A stretch of 64,000 bases of DNA from CBDDEH01 sp965226865. GTDB lineage: Bacteria > Chloroflexota > Dehalococcoidia > Lucifugimonadales > JAGWBF01. The notes under the pieces were generated by a model that was not told where the DNA came from, did no database searches, and worked only from the letters and a program-made list of their open reading frames with translations. Below, piece after piece: positions 44,768 through 52,376 of this stretch. Both the position numbers and the translations under genes were made by a program. Position 1 is the stretch's first letter. Each line of letters starts with the position of its first letter. The DNA lies in NCBI GenBank assembly GCA_965226865.1, contig CBDDEH010000004.1:1860001-1924000 (forward strand). The letters are read 5' to 3'.

Positions 44768-45364
44768 ATGGATCAGTCCACGGTACTCGACAACCAATTC
44801 GAAAAATCCGCGAGAAGGGTTTCTTTTCCCTTCTCAATCCGGTTTTGGTACGTGCCAATCCTGGCGCTGCTGGCCCAGTCGGCCATTATCCGGTTACACG
44901 GGGCCGACGTGGTGCCGGAGGTTTTCCTTAGACTAAGTTTGATCTCCACCTTCCTATTCGTTCTGGGTGTCATGGCCCTGAATATCCGTCTTCCGGGGAT
45001 GCGCATCATGGCCCTCGGCGTTTTATTGAACATAATCGTTATCGGGTCGAACGGGGGCTTGATGCCCGTCAGCCCGGAGACCCTGGACAGGGTCTCTCCC
45101 GAGGGCTATACCCAAACCCTATCGCTGGGGAGCCCGGTTCAAAGTAGCAAAGATATCCTTTTGGACAGACAAGACACCAACTTCTGGTGGCTGTCTGACA
45201 TCTTTGCCTCTCCCAGGTTTATGGGTTCATGGGGCATAGCTTTCAGCATAGGAGATGTATTAATAGCGGCAGGGCTTCTATTCTTTATCATATCCATGTT
45301 GGTTCGGGTATGGTCGTCGGTGGACGTTGAGCGGCCAACGCAGACACGTGTGTTGGAAACATGA
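44768..45364 (+). CDS. DUF5317 family membrane protein
   Basis: A 198-residue protein with about five hydrophobic segments. SNGGLMPVS near residue 95, NFWWLSDIFASP near residue 138 and FSIGDVLIAAGLLFFI near residue 160 are the conserved landmarks of DUF5317. AGGGG lies 7 bases before the ATG. The function is unknown. It is the second gene behind the MalT/BTAD regulator and may act in export, processing or perception of the microprotein. Confidence 0.7.
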   Translation: MDQSTVLDNQFEKSARRVSFPFSIRFWYVPILALLAQSAIIRLHGADVVPEVFLRLSLISTFLFVLGVMALNIRLPGMRIMALGVLLNIIVIGSNGGLMPVSPETLDRVSPEGYTQTLSLGSPVQSSKDILLDRQDTNFWWLSDIFASPRFMGSWGIAFSIGDVLIAAGLLFFIISMLVRVWSSVDVERPTQTRVLET

Positions 45365-45707
45365 ACACTATCAGTCCACAAGTAGAAGGGCTGTCCCGAT
45401 GAGCGGATTTGGCGTTGGGAAACTACCAATGATTTACCAACTGGGATCATCGGAGACCAAGCTTGACGAGCCTATCAACACGCAGCCATCGGGCGACGAT
45501 CCCATAGTTGCTGACAACCTCCTTGTATCTTGGTTTTGGTGTGTAACAATCACTTCACTTAGGTGGATCGGGGCGCGGCAGACCGCAACCTCCCAGGTCA
45601 TAGAAGACCGTCACGAAGCGAGGGTCGCCGCACCCCTCCCGAACAGAGCCCGAACAGTATCCGTGGTTGGGTGTCAAGGTCTTTGCCAAATTGAGGAGTA
45701 GATACCT
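45365..45707 (+). other. Gene-poor stretch before the IS island
   Basis: A 100-codon frame runs from ATG 45399 to 45701 but has no clear ribosome site, no recognisable motif, and its last third has an unusual Arg-rich composition right up to the IS110 boundary. It is more likely interrupted resident sequence than a functional gene. No hairpin or promoter of note was seen. Confidence 0.3.
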
Positions 45708-46640
45708 CTATCCGGGCCGCACAACCCAGGGTGTTTGCCGCCGAGCTAGCGCGTTCAACTGCAACAGCAGCTTGCGCATCACTGCCACCAAGGCCAAGTT
45801 TCCGGGTTTCCCACGTTGACGCAGGTTCTGGTAGAAACGGCGTAGTTCGCCATTGACCTGAATCACTGAGCATGCACAGAGGTAGAGGGCTTTACGCACT
45901 ATGCCGCGGCCGCCCCGGATTGCCCTCTGGCCTCGCTTCTGGCCGCTATCTCGAGACCAGGGGGCCAGACCCACCAGGGAGGTCAATGCTTTGCTGTCCC
46001 AATGGCCCAGTTCGGGCAGATGGGCTACCAGGATGGCAGCGGTCAATGGTCCCACACCAGGCACGGTGCGGTACAACGCGGCGCGCTGGGCCAGGGAAGA
46101 GCTACTCTGCAGCGCTTCCTGGTACTCCTCCTCCAGCTGCGCAATCTCCTTATCCAGCCAGGCGATGTGGCGCTTGGTAGAGTTGGCAACGGCAGCGGAG
46201 ACGCCCTTGTCCAGCCGGTTCAGCTCCTGGACTCGCTGTTCCACGAACTGCCGCCGCCTGCGCAGCAAGTCCTGCAATTCCTCGCGTTCCGGCTCCAGTT
46301 CCGGCGTGTCTGAATCAGGGAACACCTGGCCGAAACGGGACAGCACCTGAGCGTCTCTAGGATCGGTTTTGGCTTCGTAGCCGCAGGCCCGGGCGAAGGA
46401 ACGCACCCGGCTCGGGTGAGCCACGCGCACTGCTATCTCGGCCTTCCGCAACCGGCTGACCAGTAGCCGCTCGTACCCGCCGGTGGATTCGCACACGGTC
46501 ATGGTGGTGCACTGCTCCTTCAGATGTCTCAGCAGCCTGGTAATGCTTTTCGCCGTGTTGCCGAACCGGAGTACCGGACCCTCTGATACCGAAACGTCCA
46601 AGCTGACTTTGCCTACGTCAATGCCTGCTACCACTTCCAT
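45708..46640 (-). CDS. IS110-family transposase
   Basis: A 310-residue DEDD transposase, apparently complete. The RuvC-like N-terminal domain shows GIDVGKVSLDV (first Asp), VCESTGGYE (Glu) and KTDPRDAQVL (Asp); the C-terminal domain has VPGVGPLTAAILVAHLPELG and LVGLAPWSRDSGQKRG with the catalytic Ser. It should be able to move the element under guide-RNA control. It diverges from the second IS110 copy, to which it is only distantly similar. Confidence 0.92.
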   Translation of the reverse strand: MEVVAGIDVGKVSLDVSVSEGPVLRFGNTAKSITRLLRHLKEQCTTMTVCESTGGYERLLVSRLRKAEIAVRVAHPSRVRSFARACGYEAKTDPRDAQVLSRFGQVFPDSDTPELEPEREELQDLLRRRRQFVEQRVQELNRLDKGVSAAVANSTKRHIAWLDKEIAQLEEEYQEALQSSSSLAQRAALYRTVPGVGPLTAAILVAHLPELGHWDSKALTSLVGLAPWSRDSGQKRGQRAIRGGRGIVRKALYLCACSVIQVNGELRRFYQNLRQRGKPGNLALVAVMRKLLLQLNALARRQTPWVVRPG

Positions 46641-46922
46641 GTCTTACCCTCCCGGTTTGATGGTGCCTGTGTCCTCCACACTTGTAGATGCGGGCCCGAA
46701 GCCCGTGTATCCGTTCGGAGCGACCAGTACGGAGGGAAGGGTGTCTCACTGTTCGCCGGTGCAGTCCAGGGTTCCGCCTGGCTCACCCAGTTGCTTGCGA
46801 CGCGCCCTCCCCGCCTGCCCAGCCAATAGGCCTATTGACCGAGCGTATTGATCATACAAGTTGCCTGGGCCAATCGAGCCCGCATCTTGCAAGGACGGGC
46901 CAGTAATTCGCAGGAGGTGCTC

Positions 46923-47869
46923 ATGGAGCAGGAAGAGACCTACGTAGGCATCGATGTAGCCAAAGCCCAGGTGGACGTTGCCATCCGTCCAGCGGACGAC
47001 AGATGGCGGGTGTCCTATGACGAGGCAGGGATCAGGCAGCTGGTCTCCCGGCTGAAGACCCTGGAACCGGTCATGGTGCTGCTGGAGGCCTCGGGCGGCT
47101 TGGAACTGCCGTTGGTGGCCGCCCTGGCAGCCGAGGCAGTGCCGGTGGTCGTCGTCAACCCGCGCCAGGTGCGAGACTTCGCCAAGGCCACTGGGAAGCT
47201 GGCGAAGACGGACTCGCTTGACGCAGCGGTCCTAGCCCACTTCGCCGAAGCAGTCCGCCCGCCTGTGCGCCCTCTACGGGACGCCGAGACCCAGGCCCTC
47301 AACTCCCTGGCTGCCCGCAGGCACCAGGTGATGACCATGCTGGTCTCGGAGAAGAACCGCCTGAGCTCCGCCACCGTCGCCGTGCGTCCCCGCATCGAGG
47401 CCCACATTGCATGGCTGGAGGGTGAGTTGGACGACCTGGACGAGGGCTTGCGGCAGACTCTCCGTCAGAGTCCCGTATAGCGGGAGAAGGATGACCTCCT
47501 GCGCACCGTCCCCGGCGTGGGAGAACAGCTCTCCCTCACCCTCCTGGCCCACCTGCCGGAGCTGGGCACGTTGGACCGCCGGGAGATCGCCGCCCTCGTG
47601 GGAGTGGCTCCCTTCAACCGGGACAGCGGCACGCTGCGGGGCAAACGTACCGTCTGGGGTGGACGCGCCCGGATCCGCGCCGTCCTGTACATGGGAGCGT
47701 TGGTAGCCAGCCGCTTCAACCCCCTCATACGGGACTTCTACCAGCGGCTGCTGGCCGCTGGTAAGCCGAAGAAGTTGGCCCTCACAGCCTGCATGCGCAA
47801 GCTGCTCGTTATCCTCAACTCCATGCTCAAGCATCGCTCCCCCTGGTGCGACCTGACTCCGACAGTCGC
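46923..47869 (+). pseudogene. IS110-family transposase with internal amber codon
   Basis: ATG 46923 follows AGGAGG. YVGIDVAKAQVDVAI, LEASGGLELPL and KTDSLDAAVLAHF give the N-terminal DEDD residues. TAG at 47478-47480 stands after RQSPV; homology continues at once with REKDDLLRTVPGVGEQLSLTLLAHLPELG and APFNRDSGTLRGKR, so a Trp codon (TGG) was probably lost by one change. The frame after the stop runs on past the apparent element end. Without suppression the element cannot move itself. Confidence 0.85.
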
Positions 47870-48342
47870 CGGCCATTCCTCTCGACTTGTCGTTATTTTC
47901 AGAAAGTGCCATTCCGTACGCGGAAGAACTGGCATCCTCGCTGGACATGACCATTGTGCTCTTTCACGTCTTTCTTCCGGCGAGAGAGTCGATCATTGGA
48001 ATCCCTGAAATAGGGTCTCGTAAGGAAGAGGTTGAAGTAAGGACCTGGCATCTGACCGACTATTTCAACAGCCTGAGCACCAGGTTGGAGAATAAAGGTG
48101 TGAGAGTCCAATATCAGATGACCGGCATGATCGGCCAGTCGCTAGGCCAAAGAATGCAATTCGCTCTCAACGAAGCTATATCCCAACAACTAGTGGCCCG
48201 GGCCGTTGAGCCGGACGTTCGGATGGTACTCATGACCACCCAGGGGGGAGGAGCAACTTTCGGAGTCACTTACGGGGGCGTTGTTGCCAACCTGATAGAC
48301 AATTGTCCTAAGCCACTGTTCCTGGTGCGGGTACAACCGTAG
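47870..48342 (+). pseudogene. Universal stress protein, N-terminus removed by IS110
   Basis: From 47870 the frame reads IPLDLSLFSESAIPYAEELASSL, the N-terminal strand and helix of a UspA-fold protein lacking only its first few residues, and it ends with GGGATFGVTYGGVVANLIDNCPKPLFLVR, the nucleotide-binding Gly-rich loop and last strand. Before the insertion it was probably about 160 residues long. A TTG at 47887 could still serve as start, so a slightly shortened protein cannot be excluded, but the original promoter is gone. Confidence 0.75.
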
Positions 48343-48398
48343 CCCCAGAAGACCTGCGAGTAGCATTGCCCATTAACTACCCTCGGAGGCCACAATCA

Positions 48399-48545
48399 AT
48401 GTTAGAGGATCACACCAAGCCTCCAGCAAACTTCTAGCACCTTAGCCGCGAAGAGCTGGAAACCTTGGCGAGCGAGGTCAGCGAAAACCTGGATCGGGAA
48501 CGCCATGTCCGCGATGACCTTGAGCAACGAGTAAGAGAGGTTTGA
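48399..48545 (+). pseudogene. Short coiled-coil gene, broken by amber codon and IS3
   Basis: GGAGG precedes ATG 48399. After 12 codons a TAG (48435-48437) interrupts, then the frame continues HLSREELETLASEVSENLD and RERHVRDDLEQRVREV, a strongly helical, charged stretch like the linker of a sensor kinase. The final TGA (48543-48545) is the first triplet of the IS3 end, so the gene once went further. The continuation after the element could not be recognised. It lies 57 bases behind the stress protein. Confidence 0.5.
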
Positions 48546-48621
48546 GGTGGACCCCAAAATTCGGACAGGTGGCTAAGAGAGAGTCCCACTCCTAAAATAG
48601 GACGGAAACAAGGAGCAGGAC

Positions 48622-48933
48622 ATGAAGCAAACACGTAAGAAGCACAGCCCAGTCTTCAAGGCCAAAGTGGCTTTGGCCGCGCTCCAAGGGGAGCACACCA
48701 TTGCAGAGCTGGCCAGCCGGTTTGAAGTCCACCCGAGCCAGATCCATGCCTGGAAGAAGGCCTTGACTCAGGGGGCGCCGCACCTCTTTGAAAATGGTGC
48801 TGGACGCCAGGAGAAGGACCAAGAGGTCCTCACTGCCCAGCTCTACCAACAGATTGGGCAGCTCAAGGTGGAACGGGATTTTTGTCACGGAGCTTCGGGT
48901 TGTGAGCCGGTCCCAACGCCGGGCCATGATTGA
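48622..48933 (+). CDS. IS3-family transposase OrfA (helix-turn-helix), frameshifted tail
   Basis: A 103-residue HTH protein: KKHSPVFKAKVALAALQGEHTIAELASRFEVHPSQIHAWKKA is the IS3 OrfA DNA-binding domain, followed by a leucine-zipper-like helix. Family members end with VERDFL-(S/A)-R-S; here the sequence becomes VERDFCHGASG because the T-run at 48879-48884 has one T too few. With the extra T the gene would end in TTGTGA, overlapping the start of OrfB. It binds the element ends. Confidence 0.85.
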   Translation: MKQTRKKHSPVFKAKVALAALQGEHTIAELASRFEVHPSQIHAWKKALTQGAPHLFENGAGRQEKDQEVLTAQLYQQIGQLKVERDFCHGASGCEPVPTPGHD

Positions 48934-49831
48934 CCGAGAAGAACCGAAGCTGTCTCTGGTGCGCCAGTGCGCCTTGCTGGGTATCAGCCGCTCCGCGTTG
49001 TACTACCTGCCAACCGAGGCCGGCGCCGAGGACTTGGAGTTGATGGCCCTCATAGACCAACAGTACCTGAAGACACCTTTCTACGGCTCCAGAAGGATGA
49101 CTGCCTGGCTCAGAAATCACGGACACCAGGTCAACCGCAAGCGGGTCCGCCGGCTGATGCAGCTGATAGGCCTGGAGGCCATCTACCGGCGTCCCAACAC
49201 CAGCAAGCCAAACCCAGGGCATAAGGTCTATCCGTACTTGCTCAGGGGGCTGGAGATCAACCGGGTCAACCAGGTGTGGGCCACCGACATCACCTACATA
49301 CCCATGGCTCGGGGTTTCCTCTACTTGGTGGCCATCATGGACTGGCACAGCCGCTACGTGCTGGCCTGGCGGCTGTCCAACACCCTGGAGGTAGACTTCT
49401 GTGTTGCGGCTCTGGAAGAGGCCTTGAGCAAGGGTCGGCCACAGATCTTCAACACCGACCAGGGCAGCCAGTTCACCAGCGAGGCCTTCACCAGCATGCT
49501 GCTGGCGCAAGGCGTTCAAGTGAGCATGGACGGCAGGGGCCGGTGCATGGACAACGTCTTCGTGGAACGGCTGTGGCGCAGCATCAAGTACGAGGAGGTG
49601 TACCTGAAGGCATACCAAAATGGGACTGAGGCCAGAAAGGGGATTGGGGCTTATCTGGCCTTCTACAACCAAGAGCGGCCCCATCAAGCCCTGGGCTATC
49701 GGTCACCGGGTCAGGTGTTCCATGCAGTGAGCCCACAAAGGTGTTTACTGGAACTTCCACCAGCCTTACCATCGGATGAAGGTTTACGAGACACCCCAGC
49801 GGTAGACTCTCTTATTTTAGCCTCACGCTAG
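48902..49831 (+). CDS. IS3-family transposase OrfB (DDE integrase)
   Basis: A 309-residue integrase. VRQCALLGISRSALYYLP is the HTH_21-like start; the rve core shows WATDITYIP (first Asp), IFNTDQGSQFTS (second Asp) and GRCMDNVFVERLWRSIKYEEVYLKAY (Glu). YNQERPHQALGYRSPGQVF is the usual C-terminal block. I chose GTG 48902, which overlaps the expected OrfA stop and starts with SRSQRRAMIDRE as in relatives. Productive transposase in this group usually comes from OrfA-OrfB together. Confidence 0.88.
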   Translation: MSRSQRRAMIDREEPKLSLVRQCALLGISRSALYYLPTEAGAEDLELMALIDQQYLKTPFYGSRRMTAWLRNHGHQVNRKRVRRLMQLIGLEAIYRRPNTSKPNPGHKVYPYLLRGLEINRVNQVWATDITYIPMARGFLYLVAIMDWHSRYVLAWRLSNTLEVDFCVAALEEALSKGRPQIFNTDQGSQFTSEAFTSMLLAQGVQVSMDGRGRCMDNVFVERLWRSIKYEEVYLKAYQNGTEARKGIGAYLAFYNQERPHQALGYRSPGQVFHAVSPQRCLLELPPALPSDEGLRDTPAVDSLILASR

Positions 49832-50047
49832 ATGTAAGAGGAAACGGCTTCTCGATGATAGGGTCCACTTGAGGCAGAGAGATCGACATCCTCTCGATAT
49901 GTCCAATGAGGGTGCAACCTCACGTCTGGTGCGCGGGGCGACAAGAGGATACCGCGAAAATTCTAAGGGACACAGAACCTACCGGTTGAACAAGCAGCAC
50001 TTTGGGATCGTCCTGAGAACATCAAAGTTCCAGTCCAGCGGAGGATA

Positions 50048-50227
50048 ACAATCGAAATTGCGACAGATCAAGCCATCTCTTCAGGATTTCGGAACGACAT
50101 CGTGGGGTTGCTCCTAATACAGCTGGCGGAGCAGGAAGACGGGATCAACAAGTCGATCGCCTTTGCGGCTATTGTCGCCAAGGCTAGACAGGCTCGCATG
50201 AAACGTGAAAAGAAGCCGAACAGCTAA
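50048..50227 (+). other. Coding-like remnant behind the IS3 element
   Basis: Within 49873-50466, which otherwise shows nothing recognisable, a 59-codon frame behind GGAGGATAACA begins with ATC instead of ATG and reads GFRNDIVGLLLIQLAEQEDG, then INKSIAFAAIVAKARQARM and a Lys-rich end. Codon use looks real and the ribosome site is well placed, so this may be a small gene whose start codon mutated, or a tail of a lost gene. I do not recognise it. Confidence 0.3.
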
Positions 50228-50466
50228 ATGGACTCGCTTCGTGAGGACAACTCCAAACCAAGGCTCCCGTCTGGTGCAGAAGGTGCCTAAAGACAAGCGT
50301 TGCTCTGGGTGCATGACAAAGTTGACCCCGGTCGGGGCCACCATTCCGGTTACTTCACTACAACGGGGCAAGTCAAGCGATACAAATGGCCCGATGCGCT
50401 AGAATCGGGGCCATCCTGGGTCTCAACACCTGATTACTGAGGGCAGGCCAAGCAGTCTGTCTCTAC

Positions 50467-51252
50467 TTAAGCTGGTTTTATCGCCTTGAAGGTTATGCCT
50501 AACGTGCCGAAGGCTTCAGCGCTGGACTGCTGAGCCGCGCCTTCGAAGACGTCGATCTTTTGGGTGATTTCAAACCCATGGAAATTAGCCCCCTCCACGA
50601 CCATCCGAAGCTCTGCCTCCAGCAGAGCGCCGGCGATTCACCCGGTCCAGAGGCCGATATCTTCTTTGGCCTCCTCAGGCACCGCTTTCTGTACCAGAAT
50701 GTCCCCAATTTGAAGTCGACCACCCGGTTTAAGTACGCGGTACATCTCTTTGAACACCGCGGGCTTGTCGGGGCATAAATTGACCACGCCGTTGGAAATT
50801 ATCACGTCGGCCCAATCATCGGCAACGGGAAGGCGTTCAGCGTGGTCCTCATGGGACTCCACATTGGCTAGGCCTGCTTCAGAGGCCCCAACCCGCGCTT
50901 TATCCAGCATCGCTGGAGTCATGTCGACTCCGATCACTTTGCCGGTCGGTCCGACCAAACTGGCAGCGATCAAACTGTCGAAACCAGCTCCTGAACCCAC
51001 ATCTACGACGTGTTCGCCCGGCTCGATCCTATCCAACGAGAACGGGTTCCCGGTCCCGGCGAAAGATTCCAAATTACCGGCCGGGACCGATTCGATCATA
51101 TCGGGAGAATACCCCAACAATTCCGCAAGGGGCCTTCCTGTCTGAAAGTGGAAGCTGGTCTCAGGGGTGTTGGCAACTACTGTGTATTCTTTTTGTATCT
51201 CGCCACGTAACGTTTCCAGCTCCACGTTTGGTGTCGATATAGGTGTTGTCAC
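50467..51252 (-). CDS. Arsenite-methyltransferase-like SAM enzyme with in-frame TGA (selenocysteine candidate)
   Basis: GTG 51252 follows GAGGAGGA. Residues about 80-185 form a class I SAM domain: VVDVGSGAGFDSLIAA (motif I), VIGVDMTPAML (motif II), DWADVIISNGVVNLCPDK (post-I, with Cys) and RVLKPGGRLQIGD. The chain then reads GLWTG, TGA (50640-50638, codon 205), IAGALLEAELRM and continues to ...SSAEAFGTLGITFKAIKPA before TAA at 50469-50467, 261 residues in all. ArsM/AS3MT enzymes have W-x-(G/E)-C-(x)-(A/G)-GAL here, and that Cys binds As(III). A hairpin starting 4 bases after the TGA supports Sec insertion. Product: methylated arsenic species or a related thiol-bound substrate. Stop-only reading would give a 204-residue truncated protein. 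Confidence 0.75.
50605..50640 (-). promoter_or_regulatory. SECIS-like hairpin after the in-frame TGA
   Basis: In the mRNA, GCTCTGC (50628-50622) pairs with GCAGAGC (50616-50610) around the loop TGGAG; below a C-T mismatch four further pairs form (50633-50630 with 50608-50605). The loop begins 16 bases after the TGA and has G in its second position, as in the general bacterial SECIS pattern. Confidence 0.6.
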
Positions 51253-51339
51253 GCGATCCTCCTCGCCAAGTTACACGATCGCCGATCGACTAGTATGAGA
51301 CGAATCTATGGCCTGCCTACGGCCTGCGAACATGGCACG

Positions 51340-51370
51340 TTGACATTGTAGAACCTGAATCACTTACAAT
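51340..51370 (+). promoter_or_regulatory. Probable promoter of the HAD gene
   Basis: TTGACA (51340-51345) and TACAAT (51365-51370) with a 19-base spacer, longer than the 17-18 of other promoters here. Transcription would start inside the first copy of the tandem repeat. Confidence 0.35.
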
Positions 51371-51420
51371 CAATTATCAATACTGAAACGTTGGGCAATT
51401 ATCAATACTGAAACGTTGGG
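51371..51420 (+). repeat. Perfect 25-bp tandem duplication at a gene start
   Basis: 51371-51395 and 51396-51420 are identical. The second copy ends with the TTG start codon (51416) and first codon of the HAD gene; the same TTG in the first copy is out of frame. Confidence 0.95.
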
Positions 51421-52075
51421 GAAATTCCGAGCGGTCATATTCGACATGGACGGGGTCCTGGTCGACAGCGAGCCCCTCTACTTCAAGGCGATCAACCGGG
51501 TCTTGGAGGAGGAAAAGGTTGTTCCCATCACGGAGAAAGAGAACCTGGACCACCTCCTCGGAACCACCGTGGAAGAGACCTGGCGTCGAATCGTCAGGCT
51601 CCGGACTCTGCCTCTACCACTAGCATACTATCGGGACAAGTACGATCCCTCGGTCAGGCAGGTACTCAAAGATGAAATGACGCCTCAACCGGGCGTAGCC
51701 CGCCTCCTGGAGGAGCTAGGACGACGTCATCTGAAATCTGCGGTGGCCTCTTCTTCCCTCCGCTCCTGGCTTAGCTTAAAGCTGGACCTGCTTGGACTGC
51801 GGGAAACCTTCGACATTGTGCTGGGTGGCGACGACGTAGATCAGGGTAAGCCCGAGCCGGACATCTATCTTCTGGCAGCCCGACGCCTGAGGCTCCCTCC
51901 AGAAAATTGCGTCGCTATAGAGGACTCTCCGGTGGGAATCGCCGCGGCCGTTGCGTCCGGAACCTACACGATAGCCGTCAGGACAGATTCCACTCGCGGA
52001 CTGGACATCAGCCAGGCACATATGATTCTCGATAGCCTCGAGCAATTTGATCTAGCATTGCTTGCAGACCATTGA
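51416..52075 (+). CDS. HAD-superfamily phosphatase/phosphomutase, beta-phosphoglucomutase-like
   Basis: A 219-residue HAD hydrolase. Motif I FDMDGVLVDSEPLY (nucleophile and acid Asp), motif II SSSLRSW, Lys of motif III in GKPEPDIYLLAARRL, and motif IV EDSPVGIAAA are all present, with a helical cap between motifs I and II. The likely substrates are sugar phosphates or phosphoglycolate. TTG 51416 is the only start that keeps motif I; it lies in a tandem duplication and has no good ribosome site. The next gene overlaps its stop by 4 bases. Confidence 0.85.
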   Translation: MGKFRAVIFDMDGVLVDSEPLYFKAINRVLEEEKVVPITEKENLDHLLGTTVEETWRRIVRLRTLPLPLAYYRDKYDPSVRQVLKDEMTPQPGVARLLEELGRRHLKSAVASSSLRSWLSLKLDLLGLRETFDIVLGGDDVDQGKPEPDIYLLAARRLRLPPENCVAIEDSPVGIAAAVASGTYTIAVRTDSTRGLDISQAHMILDSLEQFDLALLADH

Positions 52076-52353
52076 GCAATCTGTTGAGCTACATAAACCG
52101 TGAAATGATTGGGTTCCTGGGGTGGATCTGGACGATCCTGGCCATCGCAGTCGGGGTTTTCTCGATCCTGGAGTCCCGAGACGATGCGACTCGTAAGATA
52201 GTGGTCTCCTTAATAATGGCGATTCCTGGTCTAGCCGCCGGGCTCTGGAGCACCGACAGGCTGGGCAAAAAGAAATCCATTGGCTTCGCGGCCGTGGGAA
52301 TCCTGGTAGTAATCACTTTGATTATATTGAGCACCGTACTGGGCGGCAACTAG
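52072..52353 (+). CDS. Small membrane protein of unknown function
   Basis: A 93-residue protein beginning at TTG 52072, which overlaps the HAD stop (TTGA), so translation is probably coupled. Three hydrophobic stretches can be seen: about residues 13-33 (MIGFLGWIWTILAIAVGVFSIL), 43-57 and 70-92, with charged loops SRDDATRK and DRLGKKK. ATG 52105 is an alternative start. I do not recognise the family. Confidence 0.6.
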   Translation: MSNLLSYINREMIGFLGWIWTILAIAVGVFSILESRDDATRKIVVSLIMAIPGLAAGLWSTDRLGKKKSIGFAAVGILVVITLIILSTVLGGN

Positions 52354-52376
52354 TGGGACCAAGCGGGTACCGTTGG

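Larger units (their letters stand above)
45702..47869. mobile_element. Two adjacent IS110-family elements, divergently oriented
   Basis: Transposase genes at 45708-46640 (minus) and 46923-47869 (plus) lie head to head around a 282-base non-coding stretch. IS110 elements have no terminal inverted repeats, so exact ends cannot be read. The right boundary is placed near 47869 because the frame of a universal stress protein resumes at 47870. The non-coding 5' stretch is where IS110-group elements carry their guide (bridge) RNA. Confidence 0.6.
48543..49872 (+). mobile_element. IS3-family insertion sequence
   Basis: Left end TGAGGTGGACCCC (48543) and right end, read inward, TCAAGTGGACCCT (from 49872) are imperfect terminal inverted repeats; an inner pair (GGCTAAGAGAGAGTC at 48571-48585 against GACTCTCTTATTTTAGCC at 49807-49824) extends them. 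Two overlapping transposase genes lie between. No clear target-site duplication was found. Confidence 0.75.

Noticed and set aside
45399..45701. A 100-residue frame before the first IS110
   Set aside because: No ribosome site, no motif and odd composition close to the IS boundary; treated as interrupted resident sequence.
47478..47480. Amber codon as a recoding signal (pyrrolysine) in the second IS110 transposase
   Set aside because: A single TGG to TAG change in a mobile element is the simpler explanation; no PYLIS-like structure or pyl gene was seen, although a second TAG occurs at 48435.
48435..48437. Programmed readthrough in the helical remnant
   Set aside because: The gene is also cut by IS3, so decay explains the stop.
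48863..49687. 274-codon frame antisense to IS3 OrfB
   Set aside because: OrfB carries the full DDE core; the antisense frame is Gln/His/Pro-rich and has no domain.
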